Shown here piece after piece: positions 8,141-16,594 of a stretch of 64,000 nucleotides of DNA. The position numbers and the translations under genes were made by a program. Source of the stretch: Geothrix sp. (GTDB lineage Bacteria > Acidobacteriota > Holophagae > Holophagales > Holophagaceae); the NCBI RefSeq assembly GCF_020622065.1, contig NZ_JAHRYQ010000002.1, forward strand, positions 493,905-557,904. Reading direction: 5' to 3'. Position 1 is the stretch's first letter; every line of letters begins with the position of its first letter. Below the pieces are notes generated by a model. That model was not told where the DNA came from. It did no database searches and saw only the letters and a program-made list of their open reading frames with translations.

Positions 8141-9018
8141 GCCAGCCCCAAGCGGGCGAAAGCGGTTTCCAGCGACTCGGTGTCCGGATCCCAGTGGGGC
8201 GCCGCAGGCAGCTGGTTGCGGAACCAGGTGGCCTGGCGCTTGGCATAGGCCTGGGTCTCCTGCACGACGGTGGCCTGGGTCTGGGCCGGGTCCCCTCCCG
8301 CCATCCAGGCCGTGTAGCCCAGCGGGCGCAGCGCCACCAGGTCGGGGCCATGGCCCGCGGCCACCAGCTCCCGCACCTCCCGGGGCCAGCCGGCCCGCAC
8401 CTGGGCCGCCACGCGGGCCGTCACGCGCTCCCGTCGGCGCTCGCGGCCCGGCGAGACCACCAGCACCCGCCAGCCCTCCGGAAGGCCCGTCCCGGGGCCA
8501 GTGAGCAGCGTCGATGGGGCCTTCCCGGAGGCCAGATGCAGGGCCAAGGCCCGCTGGATCCGAGCCGCGTCGTTGGGATGCAGAGCGGCGGCCCGAACTG
8601 GATCCACTGCGGCCAGATAGCGGTGCAGCGTGGGCATGCTGAGGGCCACGCCCCAGCGCCGTACCCGGTCCACCAGCCCGGGCGCCACCGGGGGCAGGCC
8701 GCTGAGCTGCTCCCAGATGCCCCGGAGATAGAGGCCCGACCCCGTCACCAGCACAGGCTCGCGGCAGGTCGAGAGCCGTTCCCGCACCCAGGCCCCGAAG
8801 TCCGCAGGATTGGGGCGGGCCGACAGGGGCCATTCGCCGTAGCCCACATGGGGCACGCCGCCCCGCTCCGTCTCGTCCGGCTGGCCGGTGCCGATGGCCA
8901 GGCCCGAGAGGGCTTGGTAGGGATCCCCATTCACGATGGTGCCGCCGATGCGCCGGGCCACGGCCACCGCCACGGCGGATTTGCCGGAGGCCGTGGGTCC
9001 GAGGATCGCGATGGGCAT
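8137..9018 (-). CDS. miaA: tRNA dimethylallyltransferase MiaA
   Basis: 293 residues. The P-loop GPTASGKS is at residues 7-14, DP(Y)Q follows in place of the usual DSxQ, and the C-terminal QTQAYAKRQATWFRNQ block is the tRNA-binding signature of MiaA. The enzyme transfers a dimethylallyl group to N6 of A37 in tRNAs that read codons starting with U. The N-terminus MPIAILGPT matches the family exactly, so the ATG at 9018 is secure. The usual DSMQVY is changed to DPYQAL, a modest departure in the dimethylallyl diphosphate/tRNA site. It is first in a two-gene minus-strand operon with the crotonase gene. Confidence 0.92.
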   Translation of the reverse strand: MPIAILGPTASGKSAVAVAVARRIGGTIVNGDPYQALSGLAIGTGQPDETERGGVPHVGYGEWPLSARPNPADFGAWVRERLSTCREPVLVTGSGLYLRGIWEQLSGLPPVAPGLVDRVRRWGVALSMPTLHRYLAAVDPVRAAALHPNDAARIQRALALHLASGKAPSTLLTGPGTGLPEGWRVLVVSPGRERRRERVTARVAAQVRAGWPREVRELVAAGHGPDLVALRPLGYTAWMAGGDPAQTQATVVQETQAYAKRQATWFRNQLPAAPHWDPDTESLETAFARLGLA

Positions 9019-9080
9019 GGGTCCAGTCTACTGAGGCCCGGTGCCGGGAACCTCCGTTCCGATGCCCTCATTCCAAGACC

Positions 9081-9500
9081 ATGCGCCTCCTGCTCTCCCT
9101 CTGCCTCGTTTCGGGCTTCACGGCCGGGACCTCGAGCCTTCTGGCCGGGGAGGAGCCCCGTCCCGAGCTTCCGGAACCGGGGAAAAATGCCGCCTTCCTG
9201 GCCCGGATCATGGGGGACACCGATGGCGGCGTCCGGCCGTGGCGCACCTTCACCCCTCCGGCGGATTCCGCCTCGGCCGTGGTGGAGGTGGTCGGCGAAC
9301 TCTCCAAGGAGGAGCTCCGCCAGGTGGCGTTCCAGGAGTTCGTCGTCTGGTTCCGCCAGGACCTTCGGAAGTTCCTCCGCGCCATCGGCGGGGGCGCGGG
9401 ACTCGAGCCCACGAACCTGGCCTCGGCCACCCTGCCCGTGGACCGCTTCGGCGGCAATCCCGTACCCCGCAATGTGCCCCTGGGCCGGGCCAACTTCTAA
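9081..9500 (+). CDS. Exported hypothetical protein (139 aa)
   Basis: The protein begins with a clear signal peptide (MRLLLSLCLVSGFTAG..., cleavage probably near LLAGEEP at 21-24). The mature part is about 115 residues with a likely helix-turn-helix of amphipathic helices (EELRQVAFQEFVVWFRQDLRKF) and a glycine- and proline-rich tail. I recognise no family. The gene is divergent from miaA with a 62-base gap and convergent with the small gene at 9506. Signal peptide and coding-like composition support it as real. Confidence 0.6.
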   Translation: MRLLLSLCLVSGFTAGTSSLLAGEEPRPELPEPGKNAAFLARIMGDTDGGVRPWRTFTPPADSASAVVEVVGELSKEELRQVAFQEFVVWFRQDLRKFLRAIGGGAGLEPTNLASATLPVDRFGGNPVPRNVPLGRANF

Positions 9501-9505
9501 CCGGC

Positions 9506-9841
9506 CTAATCGATCAGCCGCGGCAGCAGCCGGGCGGCCTGATCCCGGGCCAGGCGCGCGGCCACCAGGGCATTCCGCGCGGCATCCTCGGGGGTCTGCC
9601 GGGGGGTGAGGAGGGCTTCGAGCTGGCCCCGCAGCCGGGCCACTTCGCCTTGGGGATCGGGCAGGCGCCGCCGCGCCGCCGCTTCGAAGGCCACCAGGAA
9701 GCACTGGATGGCGTCGCAAGCGGTGCTCACGATGGCCGCGCTGTGGCGGTGGTCGAGGTCCAGCGCCAGGGCGGCCGCCAGGAAGCGCAGGCCATCCTCG
9801 AAGCGGGCCTGGGGCGCCCCGGAAGGGCCGGAGCCCGTCAT
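9506..9841 (-). CDS. Helical hypothetical protein (111 aa), coupled to NRDE gene
   Basis: The start ATG at 9841 overlaps the stop of the upstream NRDE gene as ATGA, so this gene is translationally coupled to it; an in-frame ATG 10 codons earlier also exists. The protein is almost wholly alpha-helical and rich in Ala, Arg and Leu, resembling small HEPN-type or four-helix proteins (SAAIVSTACDAIQCFLVAFEA), but no catalytic motif such as RxxxxH is visible. Function is unknown. Confidence 0.6.
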   Translation of the reverse strand: MTGSGPSGAPQARFEDGLRFLAAALALDLDHRHSAAIVSTACDAIQCFLVAFEAAARRRLPDPQGEVARLRGQLEALLTPRQTPEDAARNALVAARLARDQAARLLPRLID

Positions 9842-10623
9842 GACGACCGGCCCTCCGGTTCGAGGGTCCACCGCGCATCGGTGCGCCCGGACAGCTGGCC
9901 GGAGGGGTCGAAGCGCAGCTCGGTGAAGCGGACGGCCCCATCCCGCCCCAGGGCCGCCAGGGTCGTGCAGCGCGTTCCGTAGCGCGGGCTCACGATGAAG
10001 GGCGGGGAGAGCAGGCGTTCCAGGTCGAGCCCGACGCCCGTGTCGGAGAGGTCGGCATCGGGGGCGGGCCGCGCATCGGCCAAGGCGGCGAGCAGTGGGG
10101 CTTCGTCGTCCTTCCCCGCGGCCACCCAGGCCTCCATCACCGCCCGGAGCCGCTCAGTCTTCGGCCAGGGGGTATCCAGGTCCGCATTCGAGACGACATG
10201 CACCCCCGGCGACACCTGGCGGGAGAGGAACCGCGGGTGGTTGTTCAGGTAGCGCAGATCCCCACCATCCCACAGCAGCAAGTTGAAACCAGCGTAGGCC
10301 ATCGCCCGGGTGGCCATCCCTTCGGAGAAGGTCTGCGCCGATTCGTGGCCCCGCACGAAGGAGGCCACCAACGCCCCCCGGGACGGCGCCGCCGGATCCG
10401 GGGCCTCCATGCGCCGCACATTGGTGACGCAGGCCAGGCGGCCCCGCTTCGACAGTGCGAGCCAGCTGCCCCCCTGGGCCAGATCGCGGCCCCCGAACAC
10501 CCCGGGCGCATCCTCCCAGGGGCCCGCCGGGGCCGTGGCCCGAGCGTGGTATTCGTCACGGTTGGCGGCCACCACCAGTTCGAAGGCGGGATGGGCGCGG
10601 TAGGCGAGCGCGATGAGGCACAT
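9838..10623 (-). CDS. NRDE-family protein (TANGO2-like)
   Basis: 261 residues beginning MCLIALAY, with ANRDEYHAR at about residues 19-28: the Cys2 and the NRDE motif are the defining features of this Ntn-hydrolase-like family, to which eukaryotic TANGO2 belongs. Other typical segments are GGRDLAQGGSWLAL and GFNLLLWD. Biochemical function is not settled; an N-terminal nucleophile amidase has been suggested for the fold, and haem or acyl-CoA handling for eukaryotic relatives. It is the first gene of a pair with the 111-residue protein downstream. Confidence 0.85.
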   Translation of the reverse strand: MCLIALAYRAHPAFELVVAANRDEYHARATAPAGPWEDAPGVFGGRDLAQGGSWLALSKRGRLACVTNVRRMEAPDPAAPSRGALVASFVRGHESAQTFSEGMATRAMAYAGFNLLLWDGGDLRYLNNHPRFLSRQVSPGVHVVSNADLDTPWPKTERLRAVMEAWVAAGKDDEAPLLAALADARPAPDADLSDTGVGLDLERLLSPPFIVSPRYGTRCTTLAALGRDGAVRFTELRFDPSGQLSGRTDARWTLEPEGRSS

Positions 10624-10662
10624 GGCCCATGATAAGCGCCAAGAAGGCTCCCCGGCCCGCTC

Positions 10663-12033
10663 CTAGCCCTTTGCGCCCGGCGCCACGGGATAGTCGCCCG
10701 TGAAGCAGGCATAGCAGAAGCCCTGGCCATCGTCGCCCATGCAGGCTTCGAGATCCTTCAGGTCGAGGTAGCCCAGGCTGTCGGCTTCCACGAACGCCGT
10801 GATCTCCGCCATCGACATGTAGGAGGCGATGAGGTGCTGCCGCTTGGGCGTGTCGATGCCATAGAAGCAGGAGTGCGTGGTGGGCGGGCAGGCGATGCGC
10901 ATGTGCACTTCCTTGGCCCCGGCTTCGCGGACCATCTGCACGATCTTCTTGCTGGTGGTGCCCCGCACGATGCTGTCATCGACCAGCACCACGCGCTTGC
11001 CTGCCAGCAGGTGGCGCACGGGATTCAGCTTCACCTTCACGCCGAAGCTGCGGATGTTCTGCTTGGGCTCGATGAAGGTGCGGCCCACATAGTGGTTGCG
11101 GATGATGCCGAAGTCGAAGGGGATGCCGGACTGCTCGGAATAACCCAGGGCCGCGCTCACGCCGCTGTCGGGCACGGGCACGATGAGATCGGCCTCCACA
11201 GGGTGCCGCAATGCCAGACGGCGGCCCATCTCGCGCCGGGCCACCATCACGCTCTGGCCGTAGACCAGGGAATCGGGCCGTGCGAAGTAGATGTGCTCGA
11301 AGACGCAGGGCTTGGCCTGCACCTTCGGCAACGGGAAGAGGGAGCGGAGCTCCCCGCCCCGGCGCGGCACGACGACCATTTCGCCCGGGGCCACATCGCG
11401 CACATAGGCCGCGCCCACCAGATCGAAGGCGCAGGTCTCGGAGCTGAACACGGTGGTGCCGTTCATCTGGCCCATGGCCAGCGGCCGGAAGCCATGGGGA
11501 TCCCGGGCGGCGATGAGGGTGTGCTCCGTGAGGATGAGCAGGGAATAGGCGCCCTGCGCCTGACGGAGGGCCGAGACCACCGCATCTTCCAGGGTGTCCG
11601 CCTGGGCCCGGTTGATGAGGGCCAGCAGCACTTCGGAATCCGAGGGGCTGGTGAAGGTGTGGCCATCCGCGATCAGGGCGGCGCGCAGGGTCTCGGTGTT
11701 GGTCAGGTTCCCGTTGTGGCAGAGGGCCACCTGACCGAAGCGGCCGTGGATGAGGAAGGGGTGCGCCGCCGAGGCGACATTGCCGCCGGTGGTGGAATAC
11801 CGCGTGTGGCCGATGGCGGCATCGCCGGGCAGGCCGTCCAGGACCGTCTCGGTGAACACATCCGCCACATAGCCCAGCGCCTTGTGCAGGTGCAGCCCCT
11901 GGTCGTCGCCGGAGCAGATACCCGCCGCCTCCTGCCCCCGGTGCTGCAGGGCGTAGAGGCCCAGGTAGGTCTGACGGGAGGCTTCCGCCTGGGGGCAGAT
12001 CCCGAACACCCCGCATTCGTCCCTGAACGGCAT
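10663..12033 (-). CDS. purF: Amidophosphoribosyltransferase PurF
   Basis: 456 residues. PurF makes 5-phosphoribosylamine from PRPP and glutamine, the first step of purine synthesis. The ATG at 12033 is chosen because GGAGG lies five bases upstream and it gives a six-residue propeptide before the catalytic Cys7 (ECGVFGI), as in B. subtilis PurF. The class-II glutamine amidotransferase domain is followed by the phosphoribosyltransferase domain with its PRPP motif VVLVDDSIVRGTTS. Cysteines in KPCVFEH, THSCFYG and GFCYACF match the four [4Fe-4S] ligands of the B. subtilis type. The frame extends upstream to 12090 but without a better start. Confidence 0.96.
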   Translation of the reverse strand: MPFRDECGVFGICPQAEASRQTYLGLYALQHRGQEAAGICSGDDQGLHLHKALGYVADVFTETVLDGLPGDAAIGHTRYSTTGGNVASAAHPFLIHGRFGQVALCHNGNLTNTETLRAALIADGHTFTSPSDSEVLLALINRAQADTLEDAVVSALRQAQGAYSLLILTEHTLIAARDPHGFRPLAMGQMNGTTVFSSETCAFDLVGAAYVRDVAPGEMVVVPRRGGELRSLFPLPKVQAKPCVFEHIYFARPDSLVYGQSVMVARREMGRRLALRHPVEADLIVPVPDSGVSAALGYSEQSGIPFDFGIIRNHYVGRTFIEPKQNIRSFGVKVKLNPVRHLLAGKRVVLVDDSIVRGTTSKKIVQMVREAGAKEVHMRIACPPTTHSCFYGIDTPKRQHLIASYMSMAEITAFVEADSLGYLDLKDLEACMGDDGQGFCYACFTGDYPVAPGAKG

Positions 12034-12113
12034 GATTCCTCCGAGTCCTCCAGAATAACCCTCGGGAACCGGAACCCGTAGCTTCCGCATCCCTGGTCGA
12101 CTCCGGAGCCCTC

Positions 12114-12860
12114 ATGCGCCTACCCATCCTCCTGCTTGCCCTGACCTTGTCGTCGGCCTTGCCCCTGGGCGCCAACAGCCTCGACGACCTGCGGACGGCC
12201 CTCCAGAAGCCCCACGGGGGCGAGGCCGTGAAGGCCACCCTGGAGCACAGCTTCTGGCGCCAGACCACTGAGGACAAGAAGCCCATCGTCAGCCAGGGGA
12301 AGGTTTCCGCCCAGCTGGAGGAGGGCCCCCGGGGGCTCCTCGTGACCTGGGCGCGGCCCACCCTTCAGCAGGCCGTCCGGGAGCTGGCCGCCCAGGAGCG
12401 TGAGCCTGAACGCGCCGCACCCACCCGTACCGCCCTGAGGAACCTGGACCCCCTGGAAGCCACCGAGGCCCTGGACTACGCCGAGGCCCTGCTGCGCGAC
12501 CTGGGACAGGCCCAACTCCTCGAGGAACGGCCGGAGGCCTGGCAGGGCCGACCGGCGAAGCTGCTGGTGCTGAAGCTCACCCCGAAGATCCCGGAGAACC
12601 AAAGGAAGTACCTGAAGGAACTCAAGGTGGATGCGAAGGTCTGGGTGGGTGCCGATGGCCAGCCCCTGGCCTTCGCCACCACCGTGGCCTACAAGGGCAG
12701 CCGCATGTTCATCAGCTTCGAGGGCGGCAGCAGCCAGGAGCGGCAGTTCATCCGGGTCGGGAGCCGCCTGGTGGTGAGCCGGGCCACCAGCGAGGACCGC
12801 AATGCCGGATTCGGCACCTCCACCCTGACGAAGAAGGTCACGACCCTGAGCCTGCTCTGA
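12114..12860 (+). CDS. Exported protein, possibly LolA-like (248 aa)
   Basis: An N-terminal signal peptide (MRLPILLLALTLSSALPLGA) is followed by about 225 soluble residues. The alternation of short strands in the second half (AKLLVLKLTP, DAKVWVGADGQPLAF, RLVVSRATS) recalls the LolA/LolB or outer-membrane lipoprotein-sorting fold, but no signature residue confirms it. The ATG at 12114 has GGAG six bases upstream. It is divergent from purF (80-base gap) and ends 9 bases before the convergent gene at 12870. Location is probably the periplasm. Confidence 0.65.
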   Translation: MRLPILLLALTLSSALPLGANSLDDLRTALQKPHGGEAVKATLEHSFWRQTTEDKKPIVSQGKVSAQLEEGPRGLLVTWARPTLQQAVRELAAQEREPERAAPTRTALRNLDPLEATEALDYAEALLRDLGQAQLLEERPEAWQGRPAKLLVLKLTPKIPENQRKYLKELKVDAKVWVGADGQPLAFATTVAYKGSRMFISFEGGSSQERQFIRVGSRLVVSRATSEDRNAGFGTSTLTKKVTTLSLL

Positions 12861-12869
12861 TCGGCACCG

Positions 12870-13460
12870 CTAGCGGACGGTGCCGCCGTCTTCGGCTTCC
12901 GCCTGCTGCTCCTGCGACCAGGCCTGGAGGGTGCTGAGGAGCACCGTCCCCGCCTCGGCGGGGGCCAGTGACTCCGTGGCGTCCAGGCCCTCGAGGTGCA
13001 GCTCCAGCCGGGCGAGGTCGCCGCGCTCGAAGCGGGCGCTGAGGTCGCAGAGGGCCAGCAGCCGGGGGCCGACCTCGACCAAGGCGGTGGAGGCATGCAG
13101 GCCCTTGGGCAGCTCCAGGCTCCACACCGGTAAGCTGCGCGCACCGAAGCGCAGGGCGATGGGTTCAGGGCGCGTCTGGGGCGAGGGGCCCGCCAGGTAG
13201 AGCAGGCGCTCGGCCCGCCCCAGCAGCAGGGCCTGGGCGTAGGGGGTGCCCTGGGTGCGGTCAGCCTCCAGCCGCCAACCGCCCATGCGGGGCTTCTTCA
13301 CGCGGTTGTGGCTGACGGTGCCCGCCGTGGCCACCAGGCGGAACCGGGTTTCCAGCGGCGCGGCCTCGCCGCGCATCCACACCTGCATGCGGTACCGCAG
13401 CCCTTCCTGCGCCGCCACGGGAAGAGATAGGGCCAGTAGAAACGCTGCTCGCAGGTGCAT
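12870..13460 (-). CDS. Exported hypothetical protein (196 aa)
   Basis: Starts at ATG 13460 (MHLRAAFLLALSLPVAAQ, a short signal peptide cleaved after AAQ) with GGAGG about 11 bases upstream; an ATG ten codons earlier is possible. The mature protein has repeated beta-strand-like segments and no recognised motif. It lies tail-to-tail with the exported protein at 12114 and divergent from the HAD phosphatase. The resemblance in size and type to its neighbour suggests related periplasmic roles, but no function can be given. Confidence 0.6.
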   Translation of the reverse strand: MHLRAAFLLALSLPVAAQEGLRYRMQVWMRGEAAPLETRFRLVATAGTVSHNRVKKPRMGGWRLEADRTQGTPYAQALLLGRAERLLYLAGPSPQTRPEPIALRFGARSLPVWSLELPKGLHASTALVEVGPRLLALCDLSARFERGDLARLELHLEGLDATESLAPAEAGTVLLSTLQAWSQEQQAEAEDGGTVR

Positions 13461-13493
13461 CAAGGAACCGTCCTCCTTTGAGCATGCCATCCC

Positions 13494-14141
13494 GTGAGAT
13501 CCTGGGCCATGCCGCTCTGCTTCGACCTCGATGGAACCCTGGGCCATTTCAGCTCCGGCTTCGTGCTGCTGCGGGAGGCCCTGGGCGAACTCTGGGGTTC
13601 CGCCCCCAGCGCGGAGGAACTGGGCCGCTGCACCGGCTCCACGGACTGGGAGATCGTGGACGAGCTGCACCGCATGCGCTTCGGGACGGCGCTCGACGAG
13701 GCGGGCTACGAGGCCTACGAGGCGGCCTGCGTGGAGCGCTTCCGGGCCGTCTTCGCCCCCGGGGGGCGGGAGGCCGTTGCCTACGCGGGCATCCTGGACG
13801 CCCTGCATCGCCTGGCGGCCCATCACCGGGTCTGGGTGGTTTCCGGCAACGCGCCGGACCTCTTGGCCTTCAAGGCCGAGGTCCTGGGCATCGATCCGGC
13901 CATCCCCCGCCTGGGCTCCCTGCCGCGCCACGATCGGACAGCCCTGCTGCGGCGGGCCCTGCAGGATTGTCCCGGGCCCCACCTCTATGTGGGCGACCGC
14001 CCTCACGACCTGAACGCCGCCCAGGCGGCCGGCCTGCCCTTCCTGGGCGTGGGTGGGGCCGTGCCCGGCGCCCATCCGAGCCTGCCCATCGACGCGGACC
14101 CAGAGCAGGTGGTCCAGTCCGTGGCCGCCCTCATGCGGTGA
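13494..14141 (+). CDS. HAD-superfamily hydrolase (phosphoglycolate phosphatase-like)
   Basis: About 210-215 residues. HAD motif I is DLDGTL just after the start (MPLCFDLDGTL), motif II is the VVSGN segment, and motif IV is LYVGDRPHDLNAAQAAG, with the cap domain inserted between I and II (C1 type). These enzymes hydrolyse phosphate esters; phosphoglycolate or nucleotide phosphatase activity is plausible but unproven. Two starts are possible: GTG 13494 and ATG 13509; the ATG places motif I in the usual position near the N-terminus. The motif I second Asp is present, so it should be catalytic. Confidence 0.82.
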   Translation: MRSWAMPLCFDLDGTLGHFSSGFVLLREALGELWGSAPSAEELGRCTGSTDWEIVDELHRMRFGTALDEAGYEAYEAACVERFRAVFAPGGREAVAYAGILDALHRLAAHHRVWVVSGNAPDLLAFKAEVLGIDPAIPRLGSLPRHDRTALLRRALQDCPGPHLYVGDRPHDLNAAQAAGLPFLGVGGAVPGAHPSLPIDADPEQVVQSVAALMR

Positions 14142-14145
14142 GGCC

Positions 14146-14652
14146 CTACCTCGTCCTCACCTCGAAGTCGTCGAGGAAGGCCAAGGTGCGCGGATCGTCC
14201 TCTCGGCGGACGACGGCCTGGGCATGGTGCAGGCGGCCCCGGCGCAGCACCACCACGCCTTCGATGAAGCCGCCGTTCGCGCCCTTCACTTTGTAGCGGA
14301 ACCCGGGCCCCTTGGCGGCCGGAAGCTCCGCGCGCCGGAGGGCTCCGAGGCGGTAGGTCAGGAAGTTCTGGAAGGTGGTCAGGATCTCCCGCGGCGTGGT
14401 TCCGCCCTTGTCCCCCGGCGGCAGATTGCCCACGGCCACGCTGAAGGTCTCGTCCAGCCGCCCAGGTGGGCTCATGGCCAGGTCGAACCACTCCACCTCC
14501 CCAAAGGGACCGGGATCCGTGTGCCGGTGCAGCTTCGGCGGCCCCGGGAAGGTGGCGGCGACGCCCAGGTTCTCGTTCTCGATGCGGCGCGGGTCGTCCT
14601 TGCAGCCCATCAGGGCGAGCAGGGCCACCAGGCTGATCGAGCTGCGGAGCAT
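14146..14652 (-). CDS. Lipoprotein, hypothetical (168 aa)
   Basis: Starts at ATG 14652 behind GGGAGG five bases upstream; an earlier ATG at 14673 lacks this. The leader ends in a lipobox LMGC (cysteine at residue 17), followed by DD, so a membrane-anchored lipoprotein is expected. The rest is a compact alpha/beta domain with a segment typical of small stress or DUF lipoproteins (FSVAVGNLPPGDK), but I cannot name the family. It is convergent with the HAD gene, only four bases apart. Confidence 0.7.
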   Translation of the reverse strand: MLRSSISLVALLALMGCKDDPRRIENENLGVAATFPGPPKLHRHTDPGPFGEVEWFDLAMSPPGRLDETFSVAVGNLPPGDKGGTTPREILTTFQNFLTYRLGALRRAELPAAKGPGFRYKVKGANGGFIEGVVVLRRGRLHHAQAVVRREDDPRTLAFLDDFEVRTR

Positions 14653-14703
14653 GACACCTCCCTGACCTGTCATCGGACGAGCCGGTCGAGAAGTTGATTC
14701 ATT

Positions 14704-15975
14704 TCATGCAGGGCCCTGGCGGGAGGCCTCGGTCCAGCGGGCCGCCTCCCGGGGATCCCTGACCACGCCATGGCCTCCGAGGTAGGCCTGGGCCAAGGCA
14801 CCCATGGCCTCCCGGTGGCCGGCCTCGGCGGCCCGGCGGAACCAGACCGCGGCACATGAATCGTCCGGGGGCATCGACGGCGTGCCCTTCCGGTAGGCCA
14901 TGCCCAGGCGGAAACAGGCCTCGGGATCTCCCGCCTCGGCCGCTTCGCGCAGGCGATCCCGGCCCTGCCGCGGCCGATCCCGGCGCAGCTGCCATGCCTG
15001 CCAGGCCAGCATGATGCCGGGCGGGGCGACCAGCACCAGGGGCAGGAAGAAGAGCCCGGATGCGCCCACCAGGAAGAAGGTGACCACCGTGCCCAACCCC
15101 AGCCCCGCCAGCAGGACCGCGCCCACGCCCAGCGCCCAGCGCCCCGCCCGGTGCTGGAGTCCGCGATCCGCCAGGTCCTCCAGGCTCTGGAGAAGGCTGG
15201 CCCCGGCCTGGACCAGGGGATCCTCCGGGGCGGCGTCATGCCGCAGGAGGCTTCGGCTCAGGGGCGGGTGCGGGGCCAGGCGCCCGGCGACCCCGGCCCA
15301 GTGCCGGGCCCGGTCCGGATCCACCGCCACGCCGTCTCCCATCGCGTGGGCCTCGGCCAGCCAGACCGCCGCGGGACCGAATCCGGCCGCGGCCGACGCC
15401 TGGTACCAATGGAGCGCCCCCGCCGCGTCGCCTCGCCCCCCGCGGCCCGTGCGCAGGGCTTCCGCAAGCCAGTAGGCCGCTTCGGGGTGCCCCTGGTGCG
15501 CGGCCCGGGCCATGCGCTCGCGACCGGCGATCTGTCCGCCCGCACCGAATCCTCCCTCGAAATAGGCCAGCCCTTCCTGGAATAGGGCCTCGGCCCCACC
15601 CAGGTCCGATGCCCGCTCCAGGCACCAGTGGGCCTGGCTGGAGCGGTGCGCCTCCCTCGCCCACTGGAGCCAGAGGGCCTCCGGATCCGGCGCAAACCGC
15701 GCCGCCCAGCGGCGGACCCCGCGCTCCAGGTGCATCAGCACCGGCGTGGTGGTCCCCACCATGGCTCCGATCACCGTCGCCACGCCGATGCCCCAGATCA
15801 CCAGGGCCAGCAGGATGGCCCAGCCCACGGCCAGCGGGGCCAGGGGCGTCGGGAGCAGCAGCAGCGGCCCCAGCAGGATCACGGCCAGCCACCCCAGCGG
15901 CCGGCCCCAGACGGGCCAGCCCGCCAACGCGGCGGCCGGCCGGGGGGCCGCTGGCGCGGCAGGCCGGGCGGCCAT
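14704..15975 (-). CDS. Membrane protein with Sel1-like repeats (423 aa)
   Basis: Two hydrophobic helices near residues 28-75 and two more near residues 275-325 flank blocks of Sel1/TPR-like repeats: ALFQEGLAYFEGG, AAYWLAEALRTGRGG, PAAVWLAEAHAMGDG, then ACFRLGMAYRKG and EAMGALAQAYLGGHG. Sel1 repeats form helical solenoids for protein binding. The ATG at 15975 follows the thioredoxin gene stop by two bases, so both belong to one operon. Interruption of the solenoid by a second membrane pair is unusual; it places repeats on both sides of, or between, membrane spans. Partner unknown. Confidence 0.75.
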   Translation of the reverse strand: MAARPAAPAAPRPAAALAGWPVWGRPLGWLAVILLGPLLLLPTPLAPLAVGWAILLALVIWGIGVATVIGAMVGTTTPVLMHLERGVRRWAARFAPDPEALWLQWAREAHRSSQAHWCLERASDLGGAEALFQEGLAYFEGGFGAGGQIAGRERMARAAHQGHPEAAYWLAEALRTGRGGRGDAAGALHWYQASAAAGFGPAAVWLAEAHAMGDGVAVDPDRARHWAGVAGRLAPHPPLSRSLLRHDAAPEDPLVQAGASLLQSLEDLADRGLQHRAGRWALGVGAVLLAGLGLGTVVTFFLVGASGLFFLPLVLVAPPGIMLAWQAWQLRRDRPRQGRDRLREAAEAGDPEACFRLGMAYRKGTPSMPPDDSCAAVWFRRAAEAGHREAMGALAQAYLGGHGVVRDPREAARWTEASRQGPA

Positions 15976-15977
15976 GC

Positions 15978-16535
15978 TCAGTGCGCCTTCAGGGCCTCGT
16001 CCAGGGCCCGTCGGGCCCGACCCTCCGCATAGCCCGCCCAGCGCTGCACCAGGCGGCCTTTCCGGTCCACGACGAGCGTGGTGGGAATGCCGCTGATCTC
16101 GCCGAACGGTTCCAGCCCGCGCTCCCCGTCCGGCAGGTAGGCCGTGAGGCCCAACCGGGGGTTCTGGGCCAGGAAGGGCTTCACATCGTTCCATCCGTCC
16201 CGGTCCACGGAGATGGGCAGCACCACGAAGCGGTCGCCACCGGCCTTCTGGAGTTCGGCCACCTCCGGAAGCGATTTGCGGCAGGGGGGGCACCAGGTGG
16301 CCCACACATCCACCAGCACCACCTTGCCCTGGTAGTCCGCCAGGGTGTGCCGGTTCCCCTCGGCATCGCGAAAGGCCACGCGGCTCACATCGACCCCGGC
16401 GGAGGCTGCGCCCTCCTGCCCGCCCCCGAAGAGGCCCCGCATCGCCACCCCCCCGGCCAGCAGCAGGCCCCCGCCCACCAGGACCGCGGCCGCCAGGGTC
16501 CGCCAGCGGGATTCGGGAACATAGGCATCGGACAT
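15978..16535 (-). CDS. TlpA-family membrane-anchored thioredoxin-like protein
   Basis: 185 residues with an N-terminal membrane anchor (about residues 14-32), then a thioredoxin fold with active-site WCPPC (C82, C85) in VWATWCPPCRKS and the cis-proline loop GIPTTLVVD. TlpA/ResA/CcmG-like proteins reduce disulfides outside the cytoplasm, often apocytochrome c cysteines before haem attachment. Cytochrome genes occur in this window, so such a role is plausible, though none is adjacent. It precedes the Sel1 protein gene by two bases on the minus strand and is divergent from the rhodanese gene. Confidence 0.88.
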   Translation of the reverse strand: MSDAYVPESRWRTLAAAVLVGGGLLLAGGVAMRGLFGGGQEGAASAGVDVSRVAFRDAEGNRHTLADYQGKVVLVDVWATWCPPCRKSLPEVAELQKAGGDRFVVLPISVDRDGWNDVKPFLAQNPRLGLTAYLPDGERGLEPFGEISGIPTTLVVDRKGRLVQRWAGYAEGRARRALDEALKAH

Positions 16536-16594
16536 GGAGGCTCCAGGATCAGCCTCGAGGGTACCGCCGCCGGCAGCCGCTTCATACTGGGGGG